Source: Bog-473 sp963788585 (GTDB taxonomy: Bacteria > Actinomycetota > Acidimicrobiia > Acidimicrobiales > RAAP-2). From it: a stretch of 64,000 nucleotides of DNA. Location of the stretch: contig CAWBHA010000003.1 in NCBI GenBank assembly GCA_963788585.1, positions 1,860,001 through 1,924,000 of the forward strand. Reading direction: 5' to 3'. The notes beneath the pieces were generated by a model that was given only the letters and a program-made list of their open reading frames with translations, did no database searches and was not told the origin of the DNA. The position numbers were made by a program, and so were the translations under genes. Positions 1 to 8,990 of the stretch are shown here, in pieces (the stretch's first letter is position 1; each line of letters opens with the position of its first letter).

Positions 1-1
1 C

Positions 2-2746
2 ATGAACGACGCGTATTGGACGCTCAGCCCGTCCTACATCGAGTCGGTCTGGTGGCACCTCCAGCAGCTCTTCGACCAGGGGTTGCTCTACGAGGACCTC
101 AAGGTGGTGCCCTACTGCCCGCGTTGCGGCACCGCGCTGTCCAGCCACGAGCTGGGGCAGCCCGACGTCTATCGGGACGAGGAGGACGAGTCGGCCTACG
201 TTCGGCTGCGTCTCGTCGACCCCGATCCGGCCGTCGTCGGCGACGCGCAATGGCTGGCGGTGTGGACGACCACGCCGTGGACGCTGCTGTCCAATACCGG
301 GGTCGCCGTGAACCCCGGGTTGCTCTATGCGGTGGTGGACCAGACGGTCGTGGCAGACGAGCTGGTCGACGCGGTGTTCGGTGAAGGCGCACGGGCGCGG
401 GTCACCGAGCAGGTGGTCGGTGCGGCGCTCGTCGGGTTGCACTACGTGCGTCCCTTCGACGACCTGGCCCCGCCTCCTGGCGCAGAGGGATGGCGGGTGG
501 TGCCGGCGGACTACGTCACCACCGAGGAGGGAACCGGGCTCGTGCACCTCGCGCCCGCCTTCGGCGAGGTGGACCGCCAGATCGGGCGCGACAACGGGCT
601 GCCCTCGCTCAACCCGGTCGGGCCCGACGGCCGTTTCACCACCGACATCGGATGGCTCGCCGGCCGCGACGTCCGGATGGCGAACCACGACATCAACGAT
701 CGCCTCGAGGCCGCCGGGCTCCTCATCCGGCGGTTCCCCTACGTGCACTCGTACCCGCACTGCTGGCGTTGCCGTACCCCGCTCATCTACTGGGGGAAGC
801 CGAGCTGGTACATCGCCACCTCCACGCGCAAGGACGACCTCCTGGCGGCGAACGCCACCGTCGACTGGCATCCCGAGTACATCCGCGACGGCCGCTTCGG
901 CGAATGGCTGGCGAACAACGTGGATTGGGCGCTCTCGCGCGACCGCTACTGGGGGACGCCGCTGCCGATCTGGCGCTGCGGGCGCAACCACCTGCGCTGC
1001 GTGGGGTCGTTGGCCGAGCTCTCCGACCTCTGTGGCCGCGACGTGACGGGCATCGACCCACACCGGCCGACCATCGACGACGTGACCTTCCCGTGTTCCA
1101 CCTGCGCCGCCGAGGGCGACGACGACGAGCTCGCCGTGGCACGTCGGGTCGAGCCGGTGATCGACGCCTGGTTCGATTCGGGCTCCATGCCGGCCGCTCA
1201 GGTGGGATTCCCGCACACGCCCGGATCCGCCGAGGTCTTCACATTCCCGGCGGACTTCATCTCCGAGGCCATCGACCAGACCCGCGGCTGGTTCTACTCG
1301 TTGCTGGCCATCAACACCATCGTCTTCGGGGAGAGCCCCTACCGCCACGTGGTCTGTCTGGGCCACATCGTCGACGCCGACGGGCGCAAGATGTCCAAGT
1401 CGCTCGGGAACATCATCGATCCCTGGAAGATCCTCGACACGCGCGGCGCCGACGCCATGCGGTGGTGGATGTTCAGCCAGGGCTCACCGTGGACGCCGAC
1501 GCGGGCGACGCTCGGCGCCATCGACACGGCGATGCGCGACCTGTTGCTGACGCTGTGGAACACCTTCAGCTTCTTCACGACGTACGCCTCGCTCAACGCG
1601 TTCGACCCCGGCGATCAGGCGATCCCGGAACCGGCCGAACGCGGCCCGCTCGACCGCTGGATCCTGTCCCGCCTGGCGAGCACCACCGACGCCATGACGA
1701 CCGCGCTCCGCACCTACGAGCCGCTCGACGCTGCGCTGGCCCTCGGTCGCCTGGTCGACGACCTCTCCAACTGGTACGTCCGGCGCAGCCGCCGGCGTTT
1801 CTGGCGCACCGATCCCGACGCGCCGCCCGGCGACACCCTCGCCGCGCAGGCCACCCTGCACACGACGCTGACCACCGTTTCGCTGTTGCTCGCCCCGTTC
1901 TGCCCGTTCGTCTCGGACACCATGTGGCGTCAGCTGACCGGGGCAGGCGAGGCGGAGTCGGTCCACCTGGGCAACTGGCCCGTCGCCGAGCTCGAACGGC
2001 GGGACGTCGCCCTCGAGGCCGAGATGGGGTTGGCGCGCCGCCTCACCTCCCTCGGGCGAGCCGCCCGCGGCGAGGCGTCGGTCAAGGTACGCCAACCGCT
2101 CAGGCGGGCCCTCGTCTTCCTGCCCTCCGACGCACCCGAGATCCTGCGCGACATCGTGGCCGATGAGCTCAACGTCGACGACATCGACACCGCCGACGAG
2201 TTGGGCGAGGTGATCGAGTTCGAGCTGAGGCCGAACTTCCGGACGCTCGGACCGCGGCTGGGCGAGAGGGGCAAGCGGCTCAGACCAGCATTGGCCACCT
2301 TGGACGGTGTGGCCGCCGCGGCGGCGCTCGAGGCCGGCCGCTCCGTGACCGTGTCCCTCGACGGCGAGGCGGTCGAGCTGTTCCCCGAGGACCTGCAGCT
2401 GCGCGTCCGTCCGCAGCCGGGCTTCGCCGTGTCGCGCGAGGGAGGTGAGGTGGTCGCGCTGGACCTCACCGTCGACGAGGACCTGCGCCAGCGCGGGCTG
2501 GCCCGCGATGTTGTACGTATGGTCCAGGACCTGCGCAAGACGAGCGGGCTCGAGGTGTCGGACCGCATCCGATTGCATCTCGTCGGTCTCGACGACCTCG
2601 CGGAGCATTTCGACTTCATCGCCCGCGAGGTGTTAGCGGTCGAGATCGTCACGGAGCCGGGGGAGGGTGTGGGGACCCTGCTCGAGCTCGAGGAGGTCGC
2701 CACCTCGCCGGTCTGGATCTGGATCGAGCGCGTCGGCCCCGGTTGA
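2..2746 (+). CDS. ileS: Isoleucine-tRNA ligase, N-terminus cut by window edge
   Basis: Cytoplasmic enzyme that charges tRNA-Ile with isoleucine. The visible 914 residues hold part of the catalytic and editing regions, the KMSKS signature (KMSKSLGN, residues 463-470, near base 1390), the preceding QTRGWFYSLL segment, the anticodon-binding domain and a long C-terminal tail. Cys pairs such as CPRCG and CWRCR look like metal-binding knuckles. The long tail ending with a DEDLRQRGLARDVVR segment fits the large, eukaryote/archaea-like (type 2) IleRS. The HIGH motif is missing because it lies upstream of the window, so the ATG at base 2 is an internal methionine and not the start. The gene converges on marR across a hairpin. 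Confidence 0.96.
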   Translation: MNDAYWTLSPSYIESVWWHLQQLFDQGLLYEDLKVVPYCPRCGTALSSHELGQPDVYRDEEDESAYVRLRLVDPDPAVVGDAQWLAVWTTTPWTLLSNTGVAVNPGLLYAVVDQTVVADELVDAVFGEGARARVTEQVVGAALVGLHYVRPFDDLAPPPGAEGWRVVPADYVTTEEGTGLVHLAPAFGEVDRQIGRDNGLPSLNPVGPDGRFTTDIGWLAGRDVRMANHDINDRLEAAGLLIRRFPYVHSYPHCWRCRTPLIYWGKPSWYIATSTRKDDLLAANATVDWHPEYIRDGRFGEWLANNVDWALSRDRYWGTPLPIWRCGRNHLRCVGSLAELSDLCGRDVTGIDPHRPTIDDVTFPCSTCAAEGDDDELAVARRVEPVIDAWFDSGSMPAAQVGFPHTPGSAEVFTFPADFISEAIDQTRGWFYSLLAINTIVFGESPYRHVVCLGHIVDADGRKMSKSLGNIIDPWKILDTRGADAMRWWMFSQGSPWTPTRATLGAIDTAMRDLLLTLWNTFSFFTTYASLNAFDPGDQAIPEPAERGPLDRWILSRLASTTDAMTTALRTYEPLDAALALGRLVDDLSNWYVRRSRRRFWRTDPDAPPGDTLAAQATLHTTLTTVSLLLAPFCPFVSDTMWRQLTGAGEAESVHLGNWPVAELERRDVALEAEMGLARRLTSLGRAARGEASVKVRQPLRRALVFLPSDAPEILRDIVADELNVDDIDTADELGEVIEFELRPNFRTLGPRLGERGKRLRPALATLDGVAAAAALEAGRSVTVSLDGEAVELFPEDLQLRVRPQPGFAVSREGGEVVALDLTVDEDLRQRGLARDVVRMVQDLRKTSGLEVSDRIRLHLVGLDDLAEHFDFIAREVLAVEIVTEPGEGVGTLLELEEVATSPVWIWIERVGPG

Positions 2747-2778
2747 GCCGGCACCGCCTGACGACTAACGACTGACGC

Positions 2779-2804
2779 CTGACGCCCTGGCGGTCGGGCG
2801 TCAG
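2779..2804. terminator. Hairpin between convergent ileS and marR
   Basis: A perfect 9-bp inverted repeat, CTGACGCCC at 2779-2787 and GGGCGTCAG at 2796-2804, encloses an 8-nt loop. It sits in the 64-nt gap between two converging genes, so it could act in both directions. There is no clear U-run on either side, so terminator function is inferred from position and stem strength. Confidence 0.55.
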
Positions 2805-2810
2805 GGCGGC

Positions 2811-3344
2811 TCAGCAGCCGGCGTCGAGGAGCTTGGACAGCACGCCCTCGAGCGTGGCGCGGTCGCGATCGTCGAGGTGGGCCATCAGGTGCCGGTCGAT
2901 CCCCTGGATGTGCGCGGCCACTGCCCGTTCGAGCACGGAGTGCCCTTCGGGCGTCAGCACGACGTGGACGCTGCGGCGATCGTTGGGGCAGTTCTGGCGC
3001 GCCACCAGTCCGGCCTCGGCCATCCGGTCCACGAGGCGCGTCACGCCGCCGGTGGTCAGCGCCACCTCGTTGCTGAGGCGGCTCATCGTCAGTCGGCCGT
3101 CCGGTGCTGCACCGACGTGGATGAGGACGTCGAAGAACACGAGCGGGATCCCGACGGTCTGCTCGAGCTCGCGGCCGAGGGCGTCGTTGAGTCGGCGGTT
3201 GGTTCGGACGATGAGGCCCATGAGTTGGATCCGCTCGTCGTCCATCTGGGCCAGGACGCCACACGTCCCGCCGCCACCCCCATTGGGGTCCGACTCGATC
3301 CGGCCCTCGTCCTCACCCTGTGTCGAGATGGTCGCCGTTCCCAT
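2811..3344 (-). CDS. MarR-family transcriptional regulator
   Basis: Winged-helix repressor of the MarR family. The core includes an RLSNEVALTTGGVTRLVDRM recognition-helix region, followed by the wing segment CPNDRRSVHVVLTPEG, typical of MarR proteins that respond to small ligands. A methionine at residue 34 (MDDERIQ, ATG ending at 3245) would give a 144-residue protein of ordinary MarR length. The Gly-rich first 33 residues look non-conserved and the GGAGAGG before the outer ATG is only 3 nt away, so the true start is uncertain. It is divergent from the yceI gene, and a palindromic operator lies in the shared 132-nt gap. I infer that it represses itself and yceI. Confidence 0.9.
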   Translation of the reverse strand: MGTATISTQGEDEGRIESDPNGGGGGTCGVLAQMDDERIQLMGLIVRTNRRLNDALGRELEQTVGIPLVFFDVLIHVGAAPDGRLTMSRLSNEVALTTGGVTRLVDRMAEAGLVARQNCPNDRRSVHVVLTPEGHSVLERAVAAHIQGIDRHLMAHLDDRDRATLEGVLSKLLDAGC

Positions 3345-3401
3345 ATGCCTCTCCGGTCCTCAGTCTCCCCCGAATCCCGCACCGATACCTAGTATCCCTG
3401 A

Positions 3402-3439
3402 TTGACAAGTATCTGTATAATCAGATATTATACTGTCAA
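3402..3439. promoter_or_regulatory. Divergent promoter with MarR-type operator
   Basis: TTGACA at 3402-3407 and TATTAT at 3426-3431 (18-nt spacer) make a plus-strand promoter for yceI. TTGACA also occurs on the minus strand (TGTCAA, 3434-3439), with TACAGA 16 nt further on. Within the promoter is a perfect 19-bp palindrome, GTATAATCAGATATTATAC (3415-3433, 7-bp arms), overlapping a second one with TATCTG at 3410-3415 and CAGATA at 3422-3427. An AT-rich palindrome inside a divergent promoter next to a MarR gene is the classic autorepressor layout. Confidence 0.75.
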
Positions 3440-3476
3440 CGAAGCTCGGACAAGCTGAGGACAAGGAGAAAGAGCC

Positions 3477-4040
3477 ATGAGCACCACCGAAAGCGTCGCC
3501 ATCGTTCCCAAGACCGGGGTCTACGTGATCGACCCGGCCCACACCGAGGTCGGGTTCATCGCCCGCCACCTCATCGGGACCAAGGTACGAGGCCGTTTCA
3601 CCGAAGTAGCGGGCACGTTTACCGTGGCCGACAAGCCCGAGGACTCGACCGTCGAGGCCACCGTGCAGGCCGCCAGCATCCACACCAACCAGTCGATGCG
3701 GGACGACCACCTGCGCACCAACGACTTCCTGGACGTGGCCAACTACCCGACCCTCGAGCTCAAGAGCACCGGGCTGAAGCGGGTCCGCGAGAACCTGTGG
3801 GTCCTGAGCACGGACCTCACCATCCGGGGCGTCACCCGTCCGGTGGACTTCGACCTGGAGTTCCTGGGTGAGGGCCAATCCATGCAGGAGGGCAAGACGG
3901 TCGTCGCCTTCTCCGCCACGGCCGAGATCGACCGGCGCGACTTCGGCGTCAGCTTCAACCACTCGCTGCTCGACGGCAGCGTCGTGGTGGGCAACAAGGT
4001 CGTGATCGAGGTCGAGGTCGAGGCCGGCCTGGCGGACTGA
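3477..4040 (+). CDS. YceI-family lipocalin-like protein
   Basis: A 187-residue YceI-domain protein. The fold is a lipocalin-like beta barrel that binds isoprenoid or amide lipids in characterised members. Family hallmarks are the start YVIDPAHTEVGFIARHL, the central HLRTNDFLDVANYPTLEL, and the region DLTIRGVTRPVDFDLEF. There is no signal peptide, so it is probably cytoplasmic, unlike the periplasmic E. coli homologue. The ATG at 3477 has AAGGAG 8 nt upstream. It lies divergent from marR and under the palindromic operator, so it is probably the regulator's main target. The ligand is unknown. Confidence 0.92.
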   Translation: MSTTESVAIVPKTGVYVIDPAHTEVGFIARHLIGTKVRGRFTEVAGTFTVADKPEDSTVEATVQAASIHTNQSMRDDHLRTNDFLDVANYPTLELKSTGLKRVRENLWVLSTDLTIRGVTRPVDFDLEFLGEGQSMQEGKTVVAFSATAEIDRRDFGVSFNHSLLDGSVVVGNKVVIEVEVEAGLAD

Positions 4041-4116
4041 CCCGGGGGGTCAGGACCCGCCCTGCGGTCCGACGCGGGGCGATCGGTGGTCGGTCTGGTG
4101 GGTACGCTTCCCCGCC

Positions 4117-5766
4117 GTGCCGGCCACCGAGGTCCGCCCCGTCGAAGCTGCGAGCCTCGAAGCGACCTACGTCCTGGCCGTAGACCTGGGCACGGGCGGC
4201 CCCAAGGTCGCGGTGCTGTCCGGGACCGGCCGCATCGCCGCCCACGCCTTCCGGCCGGTCGGGATCGTCCTCACCGAGGATGGTGGCGCCGAGCAGTCGC
4301 CCGAAGAATGGTGGGACGCCATTGTGGGCGCGGCCCGCCAGGCGCTGGCCGAGAGCGGCGTGGCGCCCGAGCGGGTGGTCGGCGTCGGGTGCACGTCCCA
4401 GTGGTCGGGCACCGTGGCCGTCGACGGCGCCGGGAAGGCGATCGGGCCGGCCATCTCTTGGATGGACTCACGCGGTTCCCGCGCCGTCCGCGAGACCGTC
4501 CGGGGCGCGCTGAACGTCCAGGGCTACTCGGCCTCCAAGCTGGCTCGCTGGGTCCGACGCACCGGCGGCATCCCGAGCCTGTCGGGGAAGGACCCCGTCG
4601 GCCACATTCACTTCCTGCGCACCCAGCGCCCGGAGGTCTACGGCGCGGCGGCCGTATTTCTCGAACCCGTCGACTACCTCAACCTCCGCCTGACGGGATT
4701 GCCCCGGGCCTCGCACGACTCCATCACCGTCCACTGGGTGACCGACAACCGTGACATCCGGGCGGTCGCCTACGACGACTCGCTGATCGAGTTGGCCGGT
4801 CTCGAGCGCGCCAAGCTGCCGGACCTGGTGCCGACGGGGAGCGTGTTGGGTGGGCTCGCCCCGGACCCGGCCCGTGAGCTCGGGCTGCTGCCCGGCACAC
4901 CGGTCGTCGCCGGTACCGGCGACCTGCACTCGGCCGCCGTGGGCTCGGGCGCCGTGGCCAATTTCGAGGGACACCTCTACATCGGCACGTCGAGTTGGAT
5001 CAGCTGCCATGTGCCCTTCAAGAAGACGGATGCGCTGACCAACATCGCCTCGATCCCGTCCGGTATCCCCGGGCGCTACATCGTCGCCGACGAACACGAG
5101 ACCGGGGGAGCGTGTCTCACCTGGCTGCGGGACAACCTGCTCTTCCCCGACGACGCGCTGGGCTCGGCTGCGCCGCACGACGTCTTCGAGACGCTGAACC
5201 GGATGGCCGGCGCGGTGCCTCCCGGTTCGCACGGGGTCCTCTTCACCCCCTGGCTGAACGGCGAGCGCTCGCCGGTGGACGACCACACGATCCGCGGCGG
5301 TTTCCACAATCTCTCGCTGTCGTCCGAACGCGCTGACATGGTGCGGGCGGTCTTCGAGGGCGTGGCCCTCAACTCGGCCTGGCTTCTCGGCGCGGTCGAG
5401 AAGTTCTGCAAGCGCCGGTTCAGCTCGCTGGCCTTCGTCGGCGGCGGCGCCAACTCGGATCTGTGGTCGCAGATGCACGCCGACGCGACCGGGCGCACCA
5501 TCCGCCAGATCGCCGATCCGGTCTTGGCCAACGTGCGGGGCGCGGGAATGCTGACCCACCTGGCGCTCGGGAACGTCCGCCTCGACGACATCCCGGCCAC
5601 CGTTGCGGTGAAGGCGACGTACGAGCCGGAACCCGCGGCCGCCGCGGTCTACGCCGAGCTGCTCAAGGAGTTCGTCAACCTCTACGAGAAGACGAAGGCG
5701 ATCCACAAGCGGCTGAACGGCAAGCGGCTGCGCGAGAGCACCCCGCAGAGCCCCGCCGGGCGCTGA
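4117..5766 (+). CDS. FGGY-family carbohydrate kinase (xylulokinase-like)
   Basis: ATP-dependent sugar kinase of the FGGY family, 549 residues. The N-terminal phosphate-binding segment is LAVDLGTGGPKVAVLSG. Later elements are GVGCTSQWSGTVAVD, the GTGDLHSAAVGSGAV adenosine-region motif near residue 267, and the C-terminal FVGGGANSDLWSQMHADATG. The Gly-Gly-Pro in place of the usual Gly-Thr-Thr/Ser after the first Gly-Thr is a mild variation. Overall pattern and length resemble xylulokinases, but the substrate cannot be fixed from sequence. The GTG start lies 8 nt after TACGCT (4103-4108) with no Shine-Dalgarno sequence, so the transcript is probably leaderless. No sugar transporter or isomerase is adjacent. 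Confidence 0.88.
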   Translation: MPATEVRPVEAASLEATYVLAVDLGTGGPKVAVLSGTGRIAAHAFRPVGIVLTEDGGAEQSPEEWWDAIVGAARQALAESGVAPERVVGVGCTSQWSGTVAVDGAGKAIGPAISWMDSRGSRAVRETVRGALNVQGYSASKLARWVRRTGGIPSLSGKDPVGHIHFLRTQRPEVYGAAAVFLEPVDYLNLRLTGLPRASHDSITVHWVTDNRDIRAVAYDDSLIELAGLERAKLPDLVPTGSVLGGLAPDPARELGLLPGTPVVAGTGDLHSAAVGSGAVANFEGHLYIGTSSWISCHVPFKKTDALTNIASIPSGIPGRYIVADEHETGGACLTWLRDNLLFPDDALGSAAPHDVFETLNRMAGAVPPGSHGVLFTPWLNGERSPVDDHTIRGGFHNLSLSSERADMVRAVFEGVALNSAWLLGAVEKFCKRRFSSLAFVGGGANSDLWSQMHADATGRTIRQIADPVLANVRGAGMLTHLALGNVRLDDIPATVAVKATYEPEPAAAAVYAELLKEFVNLYEKTKAIHKRLNGKRLRESTPQSPAGR

Positions 5767-5839
5767 GCCGGTGAGCCCCGGGGTCCGGGCGGGCGGGCCC
5801 ACACCGCTCGAGGGTGGGCTCGGGGTCCGCCCGACCAGT

Positions 5840-6700
5840 TCAGCGTGCGGCCGGGCGCCGCACGAGTGACCCCAGGCGCCTTCGACCGCTCCGGCCCTTC
5901 GTCACGACCAGCGCGAGCGAGGTCGTCACGTACCCGCTCAGCTCGGTGCGCAGGTGCACCTCGGAGTAGGGCGGCACGTCGACGTGCAGGTCGTCGGGCG
6001 TCGTGCCTTCGGTGTAGTCGACGTCGATCTCGTGGCCGAGGCGCCGGAGGCGTGTCGCCAGCTCCTCGATGTCACGGCGCCGGTAGAACACGGTCCCGCC
6101 CTCCTCGACGGTCCCTTCGTCGGAGGACAGCAGGTACTCGGTGGTGTGCACCGCGACGCCGCCGGGCCTGAGGCACGCCATCTGCTCCACCACGAAGTCC
6201 GCCCCGGCCCGCAGGGTGCCCAGGTGCTCGAGCGCGCACGACGACCACGTGAAGTCGAAGCCGCGCAGGTCGGCCGGTATGTGGTGCATGTCGACGGGAC
6301 GGAACCGCACGCGTTCGGCGAACGTCTCCTGCGGGCACAATCCGTCCGGGTTCAGGCTCTCGATCCCGGCCGCCCACTCCGTCTGCGAGTCCGTCCAGCC
6401 CGACGCCTCCGCCGCCGCGCGGGGCTGGTCGGTGGCGACGAGGTGGCACCCGGCGGCGGCGAAGAGGGCCACCAGTGGCTCCTGGCCCACGCCGAAGCCG
6501 AGTCCGGTGGTGCCCGGAGCCAGCAGACCGCGCTCGCGCAGCGCCTCGGCGATGAAGAGCCACTCCCACATCTTGCGATGCAACATGACGTCGCGTCGGT
6601 CGCCGTCGGCGTTGGCCCACAGGGGCCGCAGCCGCTCGGCCCAGGCCCGCAGCTCGGGGGAGCGGAGCGACTCGGCCGAGCACAGTTGGGACCGCAGCAT
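5840..6700 (-). CDS. Class I SAM-dependent methyltransferase-like protein
   Basis: A 286-residue protein with a Rossmann methyltransferase core. Motif I is LGFGVGQEPLVALFAAAGCHLVATD, a GxGxG-type loop followed by an acidic strand end. FDFTWSSCALEHLGTL and CLRPGGVAVHTTEY match motifs II and III. The N-terminal ARLRPLW and HRKMWEW segments resemble methyltransferases found near glycan or nucleotide-sugar genes, but no substrate is evident. The start ATG lies 9 nt from TAAGGT (minus strand, 6710-6715), suggesting a leaderless transcript. It converges with the FGGY kinase and is followed upstream by the glutamine-synthetase-like gene on the same strand. Confidence 0.82.
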   Translation of the reverse strand: MLRSQLCSAESLRSPELRAWAERLRPLWANADGDRRDVMLHRKMWEWLFIAEALRERGLLAPGTTGLGFGVGQEPLVALFAAAGCHLVATDQPRAAAEASGWTDSQTEWAAGIESLNPDGLCPQETFAERVRFRPVDMHHIPADLRGFDFTWSSCALEHLGTLRAGADFVVEQMACLRPGGVAVHTTEYLLSSDEGTVEEGGTVFYRRRDIEELATRLRRLGHEIDVDYTEGTTPDDLHVDVPPYSEVHLRTELSGYVTTSLALVVTKGRSGRRRLGSLVRRPAAR

Positions 6701-6758
6701 GACCGGACGACCTTACCGGCGCCCGGTGCGCTCCCGAGGCCCGGCAAGGGTGGCCGGG

Positions 6759-8117
6759 TCAGATCCGTTCGAAGTTGCGGGCGAGCTCCCAGTCCGTGAC
6801 GTGACGATTGGCGGCGGCCCACTCCTGTTCGGCCGTGTTGAGAAGGTGGTGGTGCACGTCGGCCCCGAAGGCCTCGCGCGCCACCTCGGACCCGCGGAGC
6901 GCGTCGATGGCCTCGACCAGCGTTGACGGGATGCGCGGCACGTCGGTCGCCTCGTAGGCGTTGCGCGGGTAGGGGTCGCCGGGGTCGATCTCGTGGTCGA
7001 TGCCGTAGAGCCCGGCGGCGATCGCCGCCGCCAGGACGAGATAGGGGTTCACGTCCGCCCCGGGGATCCGGGACTCGATGCGCCGCCCGGCCCCGCGGCC
7101 CACCAGCCGGAAGCCGCAGGTGCGGTTGTCCTCGCCCCAGACGGCCGCCGTCGGTGCCCAGCTCCCGGGCACGTAGCGGCGGTAGGAGTTGACCGTCGGC
7201 GCCGCGCACCAGGCCAGCTCGCTCGCCGCGTGGAGCTGGCCTCCGAGGAAGTGGCGTCCGAGCGCCGAGAGTCCGCTTGCGTGCGACGCGTCGGCCATGC
7301 GCGCGTCGCCGCTCTCGAGGTCCCACAGGCTGGTGTGCACGTGGCACGACGAGCCGACGTCGTCCATCGTCCACTTGGCCATGAAGGTGGCGGCCCGGCC
7401 CTCCTGCGCGGCGATCTCCTTGATCCCGTTCTTGAACACGAGGTGCCGGTCCGCCGTCACGAGCGCCTCGTCGTAGGTGACGTTCACCTCGTGCTGCCCG
7501 CGGCCGGCCTCTCCCTTGGAGAATTCCACCGGGATGTCCGCGGCGCGCATCTCGTTGCGGATGCGCCGGACGATGTACTCCTCCCGCGCGGTCTGGAGCA
7601 GCTGGTAGTCCTCGATGGTCGACGAGTGCGGCGTCAGGTCCTTCCAGCCGCGCGCGGCCGCCTCCTCGTACGAGTCGCGGAAGAGGAAGAACTCGAGCTC
7701 GGTCGCGCTGCACACCCGCAGCCCGCGCTCCGCCGCCCGCTCGAGTTGGCGCCGCAGGATCTGGCGGGGCGACACGTCGACGGGCACGCCTCGGTCGTCG
7801 GTCAGGTCGGCGATGACCAGCGCCGTGCCGTCCAGCCAGGGGATCCGGCGCGCCGTGGCGTAGTCGGGCCGGCACACGACGTCGCCGTACCCGGTGTCCC
7901 AGCTGGTGAAGCGGTAGCCGGGCAGCGGCGTCATGTCGACGTCGACCGCCAGCACGTAGTCGCAGGCCTCGATCCCGCGTTCGGCGACGTGGGCGGTGAA
8001 GAAGTCCGACGTGACCCGCTTTCCGACCGGACGCCCGTGCATGTCGGGGAAGGCGACGATGACGGTGTCGATCGACCCGTCCGCGATCCCGGCGTCGATG
8101 AGCGCTCGACCTGGCAT
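6759..8117 (-). CDS. Glutamine synthetase-like gamma-glutamyl ligase
   Basis: ATP-dependent ligase with a full glutamine-synthetase fold, 452 residues. Metal- and substrate-binding elements are SATELEFFLF (E140, E142), GEAGRGQHEVNV (E203, E210), the histidine segment GSSCHVHTSLWD (H259, H261) and RLVGRGAGRRIESRIPGADVNPYL. It lacks the NKIHPG-like and adenylylation-loop features I expect of housekeeping GlnA, and it is about 20 residues shorter. Its divergence from a PuuD-like amidotransferase suggests gamma-glutamylation of an amine such as a polyamine or ethanolamine (as in actinobacterial GlnA3/GlnA4), with the neighbour removing the glutamyl group later. That pairing is inference. Confidence 0.85.
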   Translation of the reverse strand: MPGRALIDAGIADGSIDTVIVAFPDMHGRPVGKRVTSDFFTAHVAERGIEACDYVLAVDVDMTPLPGYRFTSWDTGYGDVVCRPDYATARRIPWLDGTALVIADLTDDRGVPVDVSPRQILRRQLERAAERGLRVCSATELEFFLFRDSYEEAAARGWKDLTPHSSTIEDYQLLQTAREEYIVRRIRNEMRAADIPVEFSKGEAGRGQHEVNVTYDEALVTADRHLVFKNGIKEIAAQEGRAATFMAKWTMDDVGSSCHVHTSLWDLESGDARMADASHASGLSALGRHFLGGQLHAASELAWCAAPTVNSYRRYVPGSWAPTAAVWGEDNRTCGFRLVGRGAGRRIESRIPGADVNPYLVLAAAIAAGLYGIDHEIDPGDPYPRNAYEATDVPRIPSTLVEAIDALRGSEVAREAFGADVHHHLLNTAEQEWAAANRHVTDWELARNFERI

Positions 8118-8172
8118 GCGTCATGTTGACCCCGCCGTGGGCGAGCGTCCAGCCCGTCGCTACGCTGGCTCG

Positions 8173-8247
8173 GTGACGTCCCTCGCCACCATCCTCGCCG
8201 CAGGGCTCGCCACATCCCTCGCCACAATCCCCGCCACGCGCGCGTGA
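8173..8247 (+). CDS. Possible 24-residue small ORF or leader
   Basis: GTG at 8173 is 6 nt after TACGCT (8161-8166), the same spacing seen at other leaderless starts in this window. The frame runs 24 codons and its TGA overlaps the GTG start of the amidotransferase at 8244. The peptide is repetitive: the segment SLATI occurs twice. It may be a translated leader, or TACGCT may simply be the -10 of a leadered transcript. I do not recognise the peptide. Confidence 0.3.
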   Translation: MTSLATILAAGLATSLATIPATRA

Positions 8248-8990
8248 TCCCGCTCATCGGGGTCTCCACGTACGTGGTCGATGCGGCCTGGGGGTCCTGG
8301 GAGCGCCGGGCCGCCGTCCTGCCCGAGGCCTACTTCGAGCTCGTCGCCGCGGCGGGCGGCCGCCCCCTGCTCCTGCCCGCGCCGGGCACGGCGCCGCGCG
8401 GGCCGGGCGCCGGCGCCGACGAGGTGGTCGCGGTGCTCGACGGGCTCGTCCTCACCGGCGGGGGCGACGTCGACCCCCGCGCCTACGGCGAGGAGCCCGA
8501 CCCCGAGGTCGGCGGGGTCGACGCCAACCGCGACGCCGGCGAGTCGGCGCTGCTCGCCGCGGCGCTGGGCGCGGACATGCCCGTCCTGGCCATCTGCCGC
8601 GGTTGCCAGGTGCTCAACGTGGAGCTCGGCGGCACGTTGCACCAGCACCTCCCCGACGTGGTGGGGAACCTCGACCATCGCCGCGCGCCCTACGTCTTCG
8701 GCGACGTCGAGGTCGAGACGGTGCCGGGCACCGTCGCCGCGGCGGTCTTCGGACCGTCGACCACGGTGCGCTGTTCGCACCACCAGTCCATTCGCGACCT
8801 CGGTCGCGGGCTCGTGGCCACGGCCCACGCCGGCGACGGGGTGATCGAGGCGGCCGAGTTGCCGTCGGCCCGCTTCGTGCTGGCCGTGCAGTGGCATCCC
8901 GAGGAGGGGATGGACCAGCGTCCGTTCGACGCGCTCGTCGAGGCGGCCGTCGGCTACCGCCGCGACCGCTCCGAGCGCCGGAGCGCGTGA
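8244..8990 (+). CDS. Class I glutamine amidotransferase, PuuD-like gamma-Glu hydrolase
   Basis: Peptidase C26-type hydrolase of 248 residues. The nucleophile is C118 in AICRGCQVLN, and the rest of the triad is H218 and E220 in WHPEE. The oxyanion region is LVLTGGGDVDP. Family members hydrolyse gamma-glutamyl-GABA (PuuD) or similar isopeptides. It is divergent from a glutamine-synthetase-like ligase, which supports a gamma-glutamylated amine catabolic route. The GTG start overlaps the stop of a tiny upstream ORF. Its own TGA overlaps the GTG of the secreted glycosidase (GTGA at 8987-8990), so the two are probably co-translated although a functional link is not obvious. Confidence 0.87.
   Translation: MIPLIGVSTYVVDAAWGSWERRAAVLPEAYFELVAAAGGRPLLLPAPGTAPRGPGAGADEVVAVLDGLVLTGGGDVDPRAYGEEPDPEVGGVDANRDAGESALLAAALGADMPVLAICRGCQVLNVELGGTLHQHLPDVVGNLDHRRAPYVFGDVEVETVPGTVAAAVFGPSTTVRCSHHQSIRDLGRGLVATAHAGDGVIEAAELPSARFVLAVQWHPEEGMDQRPFDALVEAAVGYRRDRSERRSA

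Noticed and set aside
2..4. ATG at base 2 as the ileS start
   Set aside because: The protein would lack the HIGH motif and the first part of the catalytic domain; the gene starts upstream of the window.
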